A stretch of DNA of 25,811 bases from an uncultured Flavobacteriales bacterium (lineage in GTDB: Bacteria > Bacteroidota > Bacteroidia > Flavobacteriales > Flavobacteriaceae): NCBI GenBank assembly GCA_913009535.1, contig CAJVXR010000013.1:1-25811 (forward strand), given 5' to 3'. Position 1 is the first letter of the stretch; each line of letters starts with the position of its first letter. Made by a program: the position numbers and the translations under genes. Shown piece after piece: positions 1-8,714 of this stretch. The notes below the pieces were generated by a model that searched no databases, was not told where the DNA came from, and saw only the letters and a program-made list of their open reading frames with translations.

Positions 1-1068
1 ATCATTATCAATGTCATAAAATAAAAAAGGAGTACATGTACTAGCTCTAAAGCCAATTTTATTTACATAACCCATTGTGTAGTCTTCTCGAATATTAAGT
101 TTAATTAAATTTCGATAATTAATAGGCAAATTTACTTTTGAAAAGGAATTTCTACTAATTGTCAAATCTCTATTGGTAATAGATTCTATATCTGCTTTTT
201 CATTTTTTAGGATATCAAGATTGCTTAGAGCAAAAAATGATAGCTTGAGACCAATTTTAGAATAATCTGAAACAAATTTAATGATATTTATAAATGGTTG
301 CTTGACCAGACTGATATTCTTATCATAGGTTGAGAACTTTCCAACAAGAAAAAAGAACAAAAATTTATCTGTCACTTGTTTTTGCTTATTTATGATCCAA
401 TTAAATGTATCATAAGGATCTTTTTGTAACCTAAAAATAACTAAAAATCTTGAATATATATTTTTGGGATTAAATCTTATTAAATCAGTAAAAACTCCGC
501 CGATTGTCCTCAAAAAACCTTTGTTTTTATAGTAATATACACTAGGGACATCAATTATTGTTTTTAATTTAAATTTTCTATCGTTAAAAATAATGTTAGG
601 AAAAAAAGAACAAAGTGAATCTTTTAATTTATAAGCCCAAATATCAATAACGGGGTCTTCAATAAAATTATTTTTATGTGCAATCGATTCCTGAAATGAA
701 AATCTTCCGTAAACATCTTTTAAATGTGGTAAATATTCTTCATATCGAGAAATAAGATAAAATGAAGCAGCAAAAATATCAAATGGGATTGTTCCATTTT
801 CATTATAAAAAAAACATTTAGAATCTTCCCAATTTTTAACATCAATATCAACATCAGAAAAACCTTGCTCTAATAAAATTGAATTGCTTTTAATGTAAAA
901 CTCATTAGAAAGTTTTTTAGGGGCATATGATAATTTAGGGCCTTCAAAGGATACAAAATCATCAACTTTTGAAGTGAAATTTACTTTTAATCCAATTATA
1001 TTAATAAAAATATGTGTAAAAATATACTCAATTCTTCTTGTTATTTTAGGAGTATACACTAGTATCAT
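1..1068 (-). CDS. DUF7033 / polysaccharide deacetylase-like protein, 3' end beyond the window
   Basis: I translated this frame by hand from ATG at 1068-1066; it stays open for 356 codons to the left edge, so the C-terminus is missing. The protein begins MILVYTPKITRRIEYIF and contains YGRFSFQESIAHK, an IIDVPSVYYYKNKGF stretch and EDYTMGYVNKIGFRAST near residue 335. I recognise this arrangement from a flavobacterial family annotated as polysaccharide deacetylase with an N-terminal DUF7033 region. No signal peptide is visible. The start lies 4 bases after the mpl stop codon, so the gene is almost certainly translated from the adk-obg-mpl transcript, which suggests an envelope or glycan role. The deacetylase assignment rests on remembered family resemblance; metal-binding residues of the NodB fold cannot be checked because the end is cut off. 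Confidence 0.7.
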   Translation of the reverse strand, partial: MILVYTPKITRRIEYIFTHIFINIIGLKVNFTSKVDDFVSFEGPKLSYAPKKLSNEFYIKSNSILLEQGFSDVDIDVKNWEDSKCFFYNENGTIPFDIFAASFYLISRYEEYLPHLKDVYGRFSFQESIAHKNNFIEDPVIDIWAYKLKDSLCSFFPNIIFNDRKFKLKTIIDVPSVYYYKNKGFLRTIGGVFTDLIRFNPKNIYSRFLVIFRLQKDPYDTFNWIINKQKQVTDKFLFFFLVGKFSTYDKNISLVKQPFINIIKFVSDYSKIGLKLSFFALSNLDILKNEKADIESITNRDLTISRNSFSKVNLPINYRNLIKLNIREDYTMGYVNKIGFRASTCTPFLFYDIDND

Positions 1069-1072
1069 AAAC

Positions 1073-2431
1073 TTATTTTAATAGTAATTCTTGTAATTCA
1101 CTAAAATTAATGTTTCCAAAATTACCAGAGCTCATCATTAATAATACTGAATTATCATAATTCATAGAATTTAAATAATCTTTAAATTTTGAAGAATTAT
1201 TGAACACTACCAAATTAGTATTATTAAAAGCTAAAACTATATCATTTAATTCAATATTATCCATTTTTTTAGATTCTAAAGTTGTCTTTGAAAAATAAAC
1301 AATTGCAACATCTGCATTATTAAGGGTGTCTTTATATTCATGAATAAAATCAGAATTAAGACTACTAAATGTATGTAATTCAAAACATGCTATAATTTTG
1401 TGTTTATCAAATTGATCTTTAACAGCATTTACAGTAGCTTGTACCTTACTTGGAGAATGAGCAAAGTCTTTATATATAAATGAATTTTTTGTAGAATATA
1501 CCTTTTCTAGTCTATTACTAGCTCCTCTAAAACAACTAATAGCTTGGTAGAAATCATCTTCGTCGACACCCATCTGTTGACAAATCCACTTTGCACCCAT
1601 AAGATTACTAAGGTTATGCCTACCAAATATTTCTAAAGGTAATTCACCCTCAACTGTTTGTAAATATGTTATTCCATTTCGTATGGAATAATCAGGCATA
1701 GAATAATCAAATTTTCTTATACTTCTATTTGTATTATTAACAACTTCGTTTGTATCAAAATCATCAGAGTTATAAGTAACACTTCCTCCTTCTACAATTG
1801 ATTCAACAAAAATTTCAAATTGTTTTTTATAGATTTCATATGTTGGAAAAACATTTATATGATCCCAAGAAATACCACTAATTAATGCAATATTTGGTTT
1901 ATAAAGATGAAACTTAGGTCTTTTGTCAATGGGAGAAGACAAATACTCATCCCCTTCTAAAACAATAAAGTCATTTTCTTCAGTAAGCTTAACCATCACG
2001 TCAAAACCTTCAAGTTGGGCACCAACCATATAGTCCACATCTTTTTCATAGAAATTCATTACATGTAATATCATAGAAGTTATAGTAGTTTTACCATGAC
2101 TTCCTCCAATAACAACTCTAGTTTTTAATTTACTCTGTTCGTAAATAAACTCAGGATATGAAAATATTTTAATATTAAGCTCCTTAGCTTTTAAAAGTTC
2201 TGGATTATCCTCTCGAGCATGCATACCAAGTACGATAGCATCAATTTCATTAGTAATACGCTCTACATGCCAACCAAGCTCATTTGGATATAATTGATGG
2301 GATTTTAAACGAGTTTTTGAAGGATCATTAATAATGTCATCACTACCAGTAATATGATATTTTTTAATTTTTAAAGCTATAGCTAAGTTATGCATCGCTG
2401 CTCCACCAATAGCAATGAAATGAATTCTCAT
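1073..2431 (-). CDS. mpl: UDP-N-acetylmuramate tripeptide ligase (murein peptide ligase, Mpl)
   Basis: A Mur-ligase family enzyme of 452 residues. Mpl attaches the recycled peptide L-Ala-gamma-D-Glu-meso-DAP to UDP-MurNAc, using ATP, in cytoplasmic peptidoglycan recycling. The N-terminal nucleotide-sugar fold starts MRIHFIAIGGAAMHNLA, where MurC-type enzymes have a similar glycine-rich turn. The ATP loop is GGSHGKTT at residues 109-116. LEGDEY follows near residue 158 and SWDHINVFPTYE near 189. The ligand-domain signature is GRHNLSNLMGA at about residue 269, and the C-terminal domain has KDFAHSPSKVQATV near 322. The length matches Mpl (E. coli about 457). It begins 10 bases after the obg stop, so it belongs to the adk operon. 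In Flavobacteria the same family is often named simply peptidoglycan synthetase. MurC is the main alternative, but the SSPIDKRPKF segment and length favour Mpl. Confidence 0.9.
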   Translation of the reverse strand: MRIHFIAIGGAAMHNLAIALKIKKYHITGSDDIINDPSKTRLKSHQLYPNELGWHVERITNEIDAIVLGMHAREDNPELLKAKELNIKIFSYPEFIYEQSKLKTRVVIGGSHGKTTITSMILHVMNFYEKDVDYMVGAQLEGFDVMVKLTEENDFIVLEGDEYLSSPIDKRPKFHLYKPNIALISGISWDHINVFPTYEIYKKQFEIFVESIVEGGSVTYNSDDFDTNEVVNNTNRSIRKFDYSMPDYSIRNGITYLQTVEGELPLEIFGRHNLSNLMGAKWICQQMGVDEDDFYQAISCFRGASNRLEKVYSTKNSFIYKDFAHSPSKVQATVNAVKDQFDKHKIIACFELHTFSSLNSDFIHEYKDTLNNADVAIVYFSKTTLESKKMDNIELNDIVLAFNNTNLVVFNNSSKFKDYLNSMNYDNSVLLMMSSGNFGNINFSELQELLLK

Positions 2432-2441
2432 CTAATCTATT

Positions 2442-3440
2442 TTAATTATTAAGCATTAACCAAAGCTTGTCTTTTAACTTATTGACTCCCTTGTTGGTTA
2501 ATGATGATATAAATATATAATCAATATTTAAATCTCTATCTAATTCTAAAGTTAATTCTTGAGTTAACTCCTCATCTAATAAATCAGACTTGGTTATTGC
2601 AATTAACCTATTTTTATCTAACATTTCAGGATTGTATCTTTTAAGTTCACTTAAAAGAATATCATATTGTTTTTTAATACTATCGGCATCAGCTGGAATC
2701 ATAAACAACAAAGTGGAATTCCTCTCAATGTGTCTTAAAAAATAATGCCCTAATCCTTTACCTTCTGCAGCTCCTTCTATAATCCCGGGAATATCTGCCA
2801 TAACAAAGGTCTTGTAATCTTTATACTTTACAATTCCTAAATTTGGTTTTAAGGTAGTAAACTCATAATCAGCAATTTTTGGTTTAGCAGATGTTATTAC
2901 AGATAATAATGTTGATTTTCCAGCATTGGGAAAACCTACTAATCCAACATCAGCTAAAACTTTTAACTCTAATGTAATTTGTTTTTCTTCTAGTGGTATT
3001 CCAGGCTGAGAATATCTTGGGGTTTGATTTGTTGGAGATTTAAAATGCCAGTTTCCTCTTCCTCCTTTTCCACCATTACATATTATTTTTTCTTCAGCTT
3101 CATCAGTAATTTCAAAAACAATTTCATTTGTGTCCGTATCTCTGACAACTGTACCTAATGGAACATCGATGAAAACATCTGCTCCATCAGCTCCAGTACT
3201 TCTACTTTTACTGCCGTGACCTCCGTGTTCAGCTCTAATATGCCTTTTAAATTTAAGATGTAGTAATGTCCAATAATTAGAGTTTCCTCTTAAAATAATA
3301 TGCCCTCCTCTACCTCCATCACCTCCATCAGGCCCACCTTTGGTAATATATTTCTCTCTATGTAAGTGCATAGATCCTTTACCTCCATTTCCAGATGTTA
3401 CAAATATTTTAACATAATCAACAAAGTTTCCTTCAGTCAT
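2442..3440 (-). CDS. obg: Obg family GTPase (ribosome assembly)
   Basis: Obg (CgtA/ObgE) is a GTPase that binds the large ribosomal subunit during assembly and links it to nutrient and stress signals. The 332-residue protein has the glycine-rich Obg fold at about 1-160, with many GG pairs (for example [12 protein letters not shown] at residues 35-46). The G domain follows: GFPNAGKS at 169-176 (G1), DIPG at 216-219 (G3) and a TKSD variant of the G4 motif near 268. The C-terminal OCT extension is absent, as is common in Bacteroidota. It starts 9 bases after the adk stop, and mpl follows 10 bases downstream, so the genes are co-transcribed. The ATG chosen gives the conserved N-terminus that leads into FVDYVKIFV. 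Confidence 0.96.
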   Translation of the reverse strand: MTEGNFVDYVKIFVTSGNGGKGSMHLHREKYITKGGPDGGDGGRGGHIILRGNSNYWTLLHLKFKRHIRAEHGGHGSKSRSTGADGADVFIDVPLGTVVRDTDTNEIVFEITDEAEEKIICNGGKGGRGNWHFKSPTNQTPRYSQPGIPLEEKQITLELKVLADVGLVGFPNAGKSTLLSVITSAKPKIADYEFTTLKPNLGIVKYKDYKTFVMADIPGIIEGAAEGKGLGHYFLRHIERNSTLLFMIPADADSIKKQYDILLSELKRYNPEMLDKNRLIAITKSDLLDEELTQELTLELDRDLNIDYIFISSLTNKGVNKLKDKLWLMLNN

Positions 3441-3449
3441 AGTTTAAAG

Positions 3450-4022
3450 TTACAAGGATTCAATAACACTACTTAATCTATCAGTGATAATTTTGACACT
3501 ACCTTGTCCATTAACACCATAATATCTATTTTTTTTCAAATAAAAATTTTTAAGAATTGCGGTTTTTTTATAGTATTCAGATATTCTGTTTTGTATAATA
3601 TCTTTAGTTGAGTCATCAACTCTTCCACTTGTTTTTCCTCTTTCTAATAGTCTAGAAATTAAAATTTCATCATCTACTTCAAGAGCTATCATAGCACTTA
3701 TATTGGAATCATTTTCTGCCATTAATACATCTAGAGCTTCAGCTTGATTATTAGTCCTTGGAAAACCGTCAAAAATAAATCCATTAGAATCTAAATTATT
3801 TCTTACTACTTCATTTAACATATTGATGGTAACTTCATCTGGAACTAAATGCCCTTTGTCCATAAAAGATTTCGCCATCAACCCAAGTGAGGTACTGTTT
3901 TTAATATTAAATCTAAAAACATCTCCAGTTGAGATATGAAATAAATTAAATTTAGTCTTTAAAAACTCCGCCTGAGTTCCTTTACCAGCCCCAGGAGGGC
4001 CAAACAGCACAATATTTTTCAT
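3450..4022 (-). CDS. adk: Adenylate kinase
   Basis: Adenylate kinase interconverts ATP + AMP and 2 ADP in the cytoplasm. The protein has 190 residues. The P-loop GPPGAGKGT is at residues 8-16, followed by the AMP-binding STGD at 31-34 and FDGFPRTNNQAE near 84-95. LERGKTSGRVDDS is the arginine-rich lid hinge near 126. The lid is the short, zinc-free type, which explains why the protein is shorter than E. coli Adk (214). Flavobacterial adk genes often lie beside or are fused to a hypoxanthine phosphoribosyltransferase; no such gene is present here. It is the first gene of a leftward operon and has an exact TAnnTTTG promoter element 28 bases upstream. Confidence 0.97.
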   Translation of the reverse strand: MKNIVLFGPPGAGKGTQAEFLKTKFNLFHISTGDVFRFNIKNSTSLGLMAKSFMDKGHLVPDEVTINMLNEVVRNNLDSNGFIFDGFPRTNNQAEALDVLMAENDSNISAMIALEVDDEILISRLLERGKTSGRVDDSTKDIIQNRISEYYKKTAILKNFYLKKNRYYGVNGQGSVKIITDRLSSVIESL

Positions 4023-4050
4023 GTTTTATTTACTATATAATTTAAAAAAA

Positions 4051-4058
4051 CAAATATA
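4051..4058 (-). promoter_or_regulatory. -7 promoter element of the adk-obg-mpl operon
   Basis: Read on the minus strand the sequence is TATATTTG, an exact match to the Bacteroidota sigma-A element TAnnTTTG. A transcript would start about 7 bases downstream and leave a leader of about 20 bases before the adk ATG. No clear -33 TTTG is visible at the usual distance. Confidence 0.6.
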
Positions 4059-4083
4059 ATCAATTGAAAAGGTTAATCTATTT

Positions 4084-4111
4084 TTTGATTTAATTTTAAA
4101 ACGTATTTTTG
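4084..4111 (+). promoter_or_regulatory. Promoter of the purK-purE-M3 peptidase operon
   Basis: The -7 element TATTTTTG at 4104-4111 matches TAnnTTTG exactly, and a TTTG lies at 4084-4087, 16 bases upstream, slightly closer than the usual -33 spacing. The expected transcription start is near 4117, which leaves only 7 to 10 bases before the purK ATG codons. The element also contains the TTG at 4109, which therefore cannot be the translation start. Confidence 0.65.
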
Positions 4112-4126
4112 CAGATATATTTAATG

Positions 4127-5278
4127 ATGAACTTTTATACCGCACATAATAAACTGGGAATATTGGGTGGAGGTCAACTTGGAAAAATGTTGATTAATGA
4201 AGCTAATAAGCTAAATATTAACTGTAAAGTTATGGACTCTAATAAGGAAGCTCCATGCAGTAAGCTAGTGGAGGATTTTGTTATAGGTGATTTATTAAAT
4301 TACAATGATGTATACAATTTTGGTAAAAATGTAGAAGTACTAACAATAGAGATTGAGAATGTTAATACAGATGCACTAAAAAAATTAGAAGAGGAGGGAG
4401 TAAAAGTATATCCTTCATCGGAAAATATTAAAATAATTCAAAATAAATCAGTTCAAAAAGAATTTTATTTAAAACATAGTTTACCCTCTTCTTTTTTTAA
4501 GACATATGATAATATTAATGACTTAATTGAAGAGGCAGAAATTGAAAAATACAAATATCCGTTTATTTGGAAAAGTGCTAGATTTGGTTACGATGGTAAA
4601 GGAGTAAAATTAATAAATAATATTACAGACCTTAAAAATCTACCAAATATTGAATGTATTATAGAAACTAAGGTTTCGATAAAGAAAGAATTATCTGTAA
4701 TAGTTGCTAGAAACAATAATGGACAAGAAGTATGCTTTCCAACTGTAGAAATGGAGTTTAACCAAGCTAATTTAGTTGACAAAGTAATTTGTCCAGCTCA
4801 AATTTCAGATGAATTAAATAATAAAGTGATTAAGTTAGCATTAAATACATCCAGAGCATTCAATCACGTAGGCTTACTAGCTATCGAGATTTTTTTAACT
4901 AATGATGATGAAATATTGATAAATGAAGTGGCTCCAAGACCTCATAATTCTGGTCATCATACAATTGAGTGTTGCGTGATATCTCAATTCGAACAACACT
5001 TAAGAGCTATATTAAACCTGAATTTAGGAAATACTACAATAAAGATACCTGGTGTTATGATAAATTTAGTTGGTGAAGAAAATTATTTTGGAAGAGCTGT
5101 TTATCACAATATTGAGAAGATATTAGATATAGCTGGTGCAAGTATTCACATTTATGGAAAAAATGAAACTAAACCAAACAGAAAAATGGGACATATTACT
5201 GTAGTAAATAAGAATTTAAGTAAAGCAAAAGAGTTAGCGAATAGTATAAGGAAATCAATTAAAGTAATAAGTAAATAG
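4127..5278 (+). CDS. purK: N5-carboxyaminoimidazole ribonucleotide synthase (PurK)
   Basis: PurK uses ATP and bicarbonate to convert AIR to N5-CAIR in de novo purine synthesis. The 383-residue protein begins MNFYTAHNKLGILGGGQLGKM, with the nucleotide-binding GILGGGQLG at residues 11-19. The ATP-grasp domain shows FIWKSARFGYDGKGV near 150 and the metal-binding NEVAPRPHNSGHHT near 270. I chose ATG 4127; ATG 4124 directly before it is also possible. An in-frame TTG at 4109 lies inside the -7 promoter element and upstream of the expected transcript start, so I rejected it. The stop is 3 bases before purE, whose product uses the N5-CAIR made here. Confidence 0.95.
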   Translation: MNFYTAHNKLGILGGGQLGKMLINEANKLNINCKVMDSNKEAPCSKLVEDFVIGDLLNYNDVYNFGKNVEVLTIEIENVNTDALKKLEEEGVKVYPSSENIKIIQNKSVQKEFYLKHSLPSSFFKTYDNINDLIEEAEIEKYKYPFIWKSARFGYDGKGVKLINNITDLKNLPNIECIIETKVSIKKELSVIVARNNNGQEVCFPTVEMEFNQANLVDKVICPAQISDELNNKVIKLALNTSRAFNHVGLLAIEIFLTNDDEILINEVAPRPHNSGHHTIECCVISQFEQHLRAILNLNLGNTTIKIPGVMINLVGEENYFGRAVYHNIEKILDIAGASIHIYGKNETKPNRKMGHITVVNKNLSKAKELANSIRKSIKVISK

Positions 5279-5281
5279 GTT

Positions 5282-5761
5282 ATGAAACAAATTGGAATAA
5301 TAATGGGAAGTAAAAGTGATCTTCCAGTAATGCAAAATGCAATAGATATTTTAAAAGAATTTGAAATTGAAATTGAAGTGGATATAGTGTCAGCGCACCG
5401 AACTCCTCAAAAAATGTTTGATTACGCAAAAAACGCAAAAACAAGAGGACTAAAAGTTATCATTGCAGGTGCTGGCGGAGCAGCTCATCTTCCTGGAATG
5501 GTTGCATCGCTGACAACAATACCAGTTATTGGAGTGCCTGTCAAATCTAGCAACTCTTTAGATGGTTGGGATTCAATTTTATCTATTTTACAAATGCCAA
5601 ACGGTGTCCCTGTTGCAACTGTAGCTTTAAATGCATCTAAAAATGCTGGAATATTAGCAGCTCAAATAATAGCTACATTTGACAAAAACATTGCAGATAA
5701 GCTAGAGTTCTATAAAAATAGTTTGGAAAAGAATTCAATTGATTCTTCTAAAAATTTATAG
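5282..5761 (+). CDS. purE: N5-carboxyaminoimidazole ribonucleotide mutase (PurE)
   Basis: PurE class I moves the carboxyl group of N5-CAIR to carbon 4, giving CAIR, in the purine pathway step after PurK. The protein has 159 residues, usual for the family. The substrate loop [10 protein letters not shown] is at residues 8-17. SAHRTP at 37-42 carries the catalytic histidine H39. [15 protein letters not shown] follows near 62-76. It sits 3 bases after purK in the same operon, and the M3 peptidase gene begins 6 bases after its stop. Confidence 0.97.
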   Translation: MKQIGIIMGSKSDLPVMQNAIDILKEFEIEIEVDIVSAHRTPQKMFDYAKNAKTRGLKVIIAGAGGAAHLPGMVASLTTIPVIGVPVKSSNSLDGWDSILSILQMPNGVPVATVALNASKNAGILAAQIIATFDKNIADKLEFYKNSLEKNSIDSSKNL

Positions 5762-5767
5762 ATAAAT

Positions 5768-7783
5768 ATGAGCGTTTTACTTACTAAATTTGATTATGCA
5801 CCATTTAATCAAATAAAAAATTCCGATTATTTATCATCCATAGAAATAGCAATTAAAGAGCTTAAGTCTGAAATAAACTTGATTATTGATAATAAAAACA
5901 AACCGACATTTGAAAACACTATAGAAGCTCTTGATTATACCGGCATAAAATTGGATAGAATCACATCAATATTTTTTAATCTAAATTCTGCAGAAACTAA
6001 TAAAGAAATTCAAGAAATTGCAATTAAAATATCTCCAATACTCAGCACGCTTAAAAACTATATTTTATTAAACAATAAATTATATAACAAAATAAACTCT
6101 GTATACAATTCCTTAGATAAAAGTACTTTGACAGTAGAAAAAAGTACTTTACTCAATAAGACGTATAAATCTTTTTTAAGGAATGGCGCGAATCTTAATG
6201 CTGAAAATAAAGATAAGCTAAGAGATATTGATATCAAGCTAAGTAAGTTGTCTCTAGATTTTGGCCAAAACCTATTGAAAGAAACTAATGACTTTGAACT
6301 ACTAGTTAATGATATTAAGAAATTAGATGGACTCTCTGATGATCATATTGAAGCTGCAAAAATGCTTGCAGAATCAAAAAATAAAAAAGGATGGTTATTT
6401 ACATTAGATTATCCTAGTTATTCAGCGCTAGTGACTTATTGTAAAAATCGTCTATTAAGAAAAGAAATTACTATTGCATTTGGACAAAGAGCTTTCAAGA
6501 ATAATAAATTTGATAATCAAAAGATAGTTCTTGAAATCGTTAACTTAAGATATAAGAAAGCTACGCTTCTTGGGTATATATCATATTCTGAATATGTATT
6601 AGAAGAAAGAATGGCCAAAAGCACAAAAACTGTGATGGATTTCTTAGAAGATTTAGTAAAAAAAGTTAAACCTGCAGCAATAAAAGAATTTAAAGTACTT
6701 GAAAATTATGCGAAAAAAATAGATAATATTGAGAGATTAGAAAAATGGGATACCGCTTTTTACTCTGAGATCTATAAAAAACATAAGTTCAATATTGATC
6801 AAGAAGAATTAAAACCTTATTTCAGTCTACAAAACGTTTTACAAGGTGCTTTTACAGTAAGTACTAAATTATATGGTTTAAACTTTAAAGAATTATTTGA
6901 TGTAGATATCTATAGTGAAGAAGTAAAAACATACGAAGTCACAGATGACAAAAATAACTTTATAGCATTACTTTATACTGATTTTCATCCCAGAGAAGGC
7001 AAACGAGGTGGGGCTTGGATGACCTCATATAAACCCCAGTATAAATATAAAAACACTAACGAAAGGCCTCATATTTCAATTGTTTGTAATTTCACTAAAC
7101 CAACAAAAAACAAACCATCATTACTGACTTTTTACGAAGTAACTACTTTATTTCATGAGTTTGGACATGCATTACATGGGATTTTAGCAAATACAACTTT
7201 TAAAAGCCTTTCAGGAACTAATGTTTCCTGGGATTTTGTAGAGTTACCAAGTCAAATATTTGAAAATTGGTGCTACGAAAAAGAGGCATTAAATCTTTTT
7301 GCATTTCATTATGAAACTAAAAAGGTAATTCCAATAGATCTAATAAAAAAAATAAAAAAGAGTGCTAATTACAACCAGGCAAGTCAAACTCTTAGACAAT
7401 TAAGCATAGGGCTTTTAGACATGAATTGGCATAACATTAATCCAGGGAAAATTAAAGATGTTAAAAAATATGAATCTAAAGTTCTGGAAAAATTGACATT
7501 TACAAAAGAGCTTGATGAAGTCTGCATGAGTACTGGGTTTTCACATATTTTTCAAGGTGGTTACTCTGCTGGTTATTACAGCTATAAATGGGCGGAAGTG
7601 TTAGATGCTGATGCATTTGAATACTTTAAAGAACAAGGAATATTTAATAAAAAAATTGCTTTAAAATTTAAAAACAATATTCTTTCCAAAGGTGGAACCG
7701 AAGACCCAATGGATTTATACATTAAGTTTAGAGGACGTAAACCAACAATTGACGCATTACTAAAAAGGTCTCAAATAGTGTGA
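5768..7783 (+). CDS. M3 family metallopeptidase (peptidyl-dipeptidase Dcp / oligopeptidase A type)
   Basis: A 671-residue zinc oligopeptidase that degrades short peptides in the cytoplasm or, in some relatives, the periplasm. The catalytic HEFGH is at residues 463-467 and the third zinc ligand is E492 in FVELPSQ, the M3 spacing. GGAWMTSY near residue 418 and GGYSAGYYSYKW near 597 are further M3A signatures. The start follows the purE stop by 6 bases. No signal peptide is visible, so the protein is probably cytoplasmic. The last 24 bases overlap the 3' end of the convergent UbiA-like gene. Dcp and PrlC/OpdA cannot be told apart with certainty; the length and the N-terminal region (TKFDYAPFNQI) look more like the Dcp side. 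Confidence 0.93.
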   Translation: MSVLLTKFDYAPFNQIKNSDYLSSIEIAIKELKSEINLIIDNKNKPTFENTIEALDYTGIKLDRITSIFFNLNSAETNKEIQEIAIKISPILSTLKNYILLNNKLYNKINSVYNSLDKSTLTVEKSTLLNKTYKSFLRNGANLNAENKDKLRDIDIKLSKLSLDFGQNLLKETNDFELLVNDIKKLDGLSDDHIEAAKMLAESKNKKGWLFTLDYPSYSALVTYCKNRLLRKEITIAFGQRAFKNNKFDNQKIVLEIVNLRYKKATLLGYISYSEYVLEERMAKSTKTVMDFLEDLVKKVKPAAIKEFKVLENYAKKIDNIERLEKWDTAFYSEIYKKHKFNIDQEELKPYFSLQNVLQGAFTVSTKLYGLNFKELFDVDIYSEEVKTYEVTDDKNNFIALLYTDFHPREGKRGGAWMTSYKPQYKYKNTNERPHISIVCNFTKPTKNKPSLLTFYEVTTLFHEFGHALHGILANTTFKSLSGTNVSWDFVELPSQIFENWCYEKEALNLFAFHYETKKVIPIDLIKKIKKSANYNQASQTLRQLSIGLLDMNWHNINPGKIKDVKKYESKVLEKLTFTKELDEVCMSTGFSHIFQGGYSAGYYSYKWAEVLDADAFEYFKEQGIFNKKIALKFKNNILSKGGTEDPMDLYIKFRGRKPTIDALLKRSQIV

Positions 7784-8614
7784 AATGAAATTTAGTAACA
7801 ACCAAAAAAAAGGAACTGACTCAACCCAAAATGACGCATAATATTTAGTTTGATTTTTTCTAGAATTGAAAAGTAAAATTGACAGAATAATACAAATTAT
7901 AATATTTATTAAAACTGAAGTTAAATTAACATGTTCTAAAAAAATTACTTGTATAAAATCTAAAATAATAAAAACAAAAAGTAAAATAATCCCAAGACTC
8001 TTAGCCTTTTGAATCCCAATATTTTGCGGAACTGTATTTAGATTTTTTATATCTAAATTTAAATCTCTTATGTCAAAGGGAATAATAGCTACAAATACAT
8101 AAATAAAAATTTGAATAAAGTATATAGTTCCAATAACATCTATTTTATCAAAGAAGTCAATAATTGGCAGTAAAACTGTTAATAAACTCCAAGCAGCTGC
8201 TACAATAAATATTTTAACACCCTCTGTATTTCTAAGGTTTGTCTTTTTTTTATTTAGTGAGTTGATTGGTAAAATATAAAGCACCGTTAGTGAACTGATT
8301 GTAAAAATGGTAATCAACTCAAGGTTAGACAACATTGGTATTATAAAAAGACAAGAAATAAATGAAACAATAGTTATATAGTAAATTAATTTAAGAGACT
8401 TACTATACAGGATGTCTTTAGCTAAACTTAATTCAAAATACTTAATAAAATTATATGCAACTAACGTTGACAAAAAGGTAAAGAGAAGTAAACTATAATT
8501 TAAATTTATATCAAATTTAAAAAAAGTTAATACTTGAATACATACAACCGCTAATGAGACGTGCATGCTAGAATTAATGTAAAAATCAAAAAGTTTAGAA
8601 GTGATATTTTTAAT
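7760..8614 (-). CDS. UbiA-like polytopic membrane protein, probable non-ATG start
   Basis: A very hydrophobic protein with about eight membrane segments that resembles a flavobacterial family sometimes annotated as UbiA prenyltransferase-like. The first ATG is at 8566 (268 residues, MHVSLAVV). The frame stays open upstream to the TAA at 8638-8636 and encodes KNITSKLFDFYINSS just before that methionine, which I recall as the conserved N-terminus of this family. No ATG, GTG or TTG occurs in this extension. I therefore place the start at the ATT at 8614-8612 (ATT 8620 is also possible). IIPFDIRDLNLDIKN near residue 178 from the ORF methionine recalls the second Asp-rich motif of UbiA enzymes; the first motif, NDxxDxxxD, is not evident. 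Substrate unknown. The tail overlaps the M3 peptidase gene by 24 bases. Confidence 0.75.
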   Translation of the reverse strand: MKNITSKLFDFYINSSMHVSLAVVCIQVLTFFKFDINLNYSLLLFTFLSTLVAYNFIKYFELSLAKDILYSKSLKLIYYITIVSFISCLFIIPMLSNLELITIFTISSLTVLYILPINSLNKKKTNLRNTEGVKIFIVAAAWSLLTVLLPIIDFFDKIDVIGTIYFIQIFIYVFVAIIPFDIRDLNLDIKNLNTVPQNIGIQKAKSLGIILLFVFIILDFIQVIFLEHVNLTSVLINIIICIILSILLFNSRKNQTKYYASFWVESVPFFWLLLNFISHYLRPF

Positions 8615-8682
8615 GTTAATAAATTGTATAATTATTTAATATTTATTATAAAAATAATGTGATAAAAATATCAATAATTAAT

Positions 8683-8690
8683 TACTTTTG
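8683..8690 (+). promoter_or_regulatory. -7 promoter element of gcvP
   Basis: TACTTTTG is an exact TAnnTTTG match. The predicted transcript start near 8697 leaves a leader of about 18 bases before the ATG at 8715, too short for a glycine riboswitch. No convincing -33 TTTG is seen. Confidence 0.6.
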
Positions 8691-8714
8691 CATACATAAA
8701 TTTTGATTTTTGCT

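Noticed and set aside
4109..4126. Upstream TTG start for purK
   Set aside because: The TTG is part of the TAnnTTTG promoter element and would not be in the transcript; the family N-terminus fits ATG 4127.
4588..4782. Minus-strand frame inside purK
   Set aside because: A 64-codon shadow of the ATP-grasp domain with no family resemblance.
8703..8714. Upstream TTG start for gcvP
   Set aside because: Adds four residues (MIFA) not seen in the family; ATG 8715 gives the normal N-terminus.
8567..8714. Glycine riboswitch before gcvP
   Set aside because: The promoter element leaves a leader of only about 18 bases, and no tandem aptamer-like G-rich stems are present.
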